From Neoroseomonas oryzicola (GTDB taxonomy: Bacteria; Pseudomonadota; Alphaproteobacteria; Acetobacterales; Acetobacteraceae): a stretch of DNA of 64,000 nucleotides. Below, piece after piece: positions 63,431-64,000 of the stretch. The stretch spans positions 1,116,001 to 1,180,000 of the forward strand of contig NZ_JAAVUP010000001.1 of assembly GCF_012163135.1 (NCBI RefSeq), read 5' to 3'. Every line of letters starts with the position of its first letter. The first letter of the stretch is position 1. The position numbers and the translations under genes were made by a program. The notes beneath the pieces were generated by a model. The model saw nothing but the letters and a program-made list of their open reading frames with translations, did not search any database and was not told the DNA's origin.

Positions 63431-64000
63431 ATGCTCAAGCTCGATGCCATCGCGACCTTCGTCCAGGTGGCCGAGGCCGGTTCGATCAGCGAGGCGGCGC
63501 GCCGCCTGCGCCTCGCCAAATCCGTGGTGAGCGAAAGGCTGACCGAGCTGGAGCGCAGCCTGGGCGCGGTGCTGCTGCACCGGTCCACCCGGCGGCTCTC
63601 GCTGACCGAGGACGGCGTCGCCTTCCTCGACCGGGCGGGACGCATCGTGCGGGAGGTGGAGGACGCGGCGGCCGAGCTCGCGGAGCGGCGCGGGAGCCTG
63701 ACGGGGCCGCTGCGGCTATCGGCGCCCGTCACCTTCGGGCGGATGCATCTGGGGCCCGCGCTGTATCCCTTCCTCGCCGCGCATCCGGGCATCGCCCTGT
63801 CGCTGGAACTCGACGACCGGCGCGTCGATATCGCCGCGGAAGGCTATGACGCGGCGATCCGGCACGGGTCGGTGGAGGACAGCCGGCTGGTCGCGCTGCG
63901 CCTGGCCACCAGCCGGCGCTGCCTCGTCGCCTCGCCGGCCTATCTCGCGCAGCATGGTGTGCCGGACAGCATCGACGAGCTCGAGCGCCATCGCGGAATC
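63431..64000 (+). CDS. LysR family transcriptional regulator (5' part)
   Basis: The first 190 residues of a LysR-type regulator; the gene continues past the window. The winged helix-turn-helix is at residues 4-62 (AIATFVQVAEAGSISEAARR, then VVSERLTELERSLGAVLLHR), followed by a linker and the start of the ligand-binding domain (GPLRLSAPVTFGRMHLGPAL). It is divergently oriented to the secreted hydrolase, the usual arrangement for a regulator and its target. Confidence 0.92.
   Translation, partial: MLKLDAIATFVQVAEAGSISEAARRLRLAKSVVSERLTELERSLGAVLLHRSTRRLSLTEDGVAFLDRAGRIVREVEDAAAELAERRGSLTGPLRLSAPVTFGRMHLGPALYPFLAAHPGIALSLELDDRRVDIAAEGYDAAIRHGSVEDSRLVALRLATSRRCLVASPAYLAQHGVPDSIDELERHRGI

Overview
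The window is chromosomal DNA from a very GC-rich alphaproteobacterium, most likely of the Acetobacteraceae (Roseomonas-like). The evidence is the base composition, a DUF1489 gene (a family I know mainly from alphaproteobacteria), two Bug-type solute-binding proteins, the gene order NDUFA9-like epimerase / tRNA-Leu / ribonuclease D, the order priA / fsa / DUF484 / xerC, and a standard aerobic sdhCDAB operon. I see no rRNA, CRISPR array, insertion sequence, prophage or plasmid module. No gene-free stretch exceeds 300 bases. The largest gaps are 55802-56062 (one hairpin, otherwise nothing recognised), 16468-16685 (inverted repeats upstream of gltD), 24881-25098 (nothing clear) and 28681-28897 (upstream of the hydrogenase-like operon).

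Layout. 1-10.4 kb: an accessory catabolic and envelope region with an Ldh2-type dehydrogenase and a Bug protein (minus strand), two tandem patatin-like lipoproteins, a degenerate lysozyme-like protein, a fumarylacetoacetase-family hydrolase, an ABHD10-like hydrolase, an SDR protein, a TPR protein and a GST. 10.4-28.7 kb: mostly core metabolism: gltBD (ammonia assimilation), an epimerase, tRNA-Leu(CAG), rnd, aroC, fabI, pdxH, a kinase fusion, a universal stress protein, an OmpA-like lipoprotein, pirin, an aldo/keto reductase and a TRAP permease (DctQM) with no binding protein nearby. 28.9-36.2 kb: a tightly overlapping six-gene operon (hyfB-C-E-F-G-I type) for a membrane complex related to group 4 [NiFe] hydrogenase and complex I. 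Its large subunit has lost three of the four nickel-binding cysteines, so it is probably an energy-converting hydrogenase-related (Ehr) complex and not a hydrogenase. 36.1-45.6 kb: a candidate structured RNA with a terminator, DUF1489, an OpgC-like membrane protein, an ECF sigma factor with an NrsF-type anti-sigma partner, a chemoreceptor, asd and three membrane transporters or channels. 45.6-48 kb: a cassette of a YgiB/YjfM-like protein, a YjfC/YgiC-type ATP-grasp enzyme, a DUF350 membrane protein and a secreted protein. 48-51.8 kb: sdhCDAB with a clear promoter and terminator. 51.8-64 kb: a peptide-type binding protein, an atypical M20 protein, a second Bug protein, a previously unlisted 50-residue membrane protein, priA, fsa, DUF484, xerC, a polyphosphate:AMP phosphotransferase, and a secreted epoxide-hydrolase-like protein divergent from a LysR regulator that is cut by the window end.

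The points most worth following up are the ligand-less hydrogenase-like complex, a dispersed two-hairpin repeat (two copies, the second hairpin conserved in shape but not in sequence), a perfect palindrome filling the spacer of the sdh promoter, the ATP-grasp / DUF350 cassette, and the structured region between hyfI and DUF1489. All functions are inferred from protein sequence patterns recognised by eye; no database search was possible.
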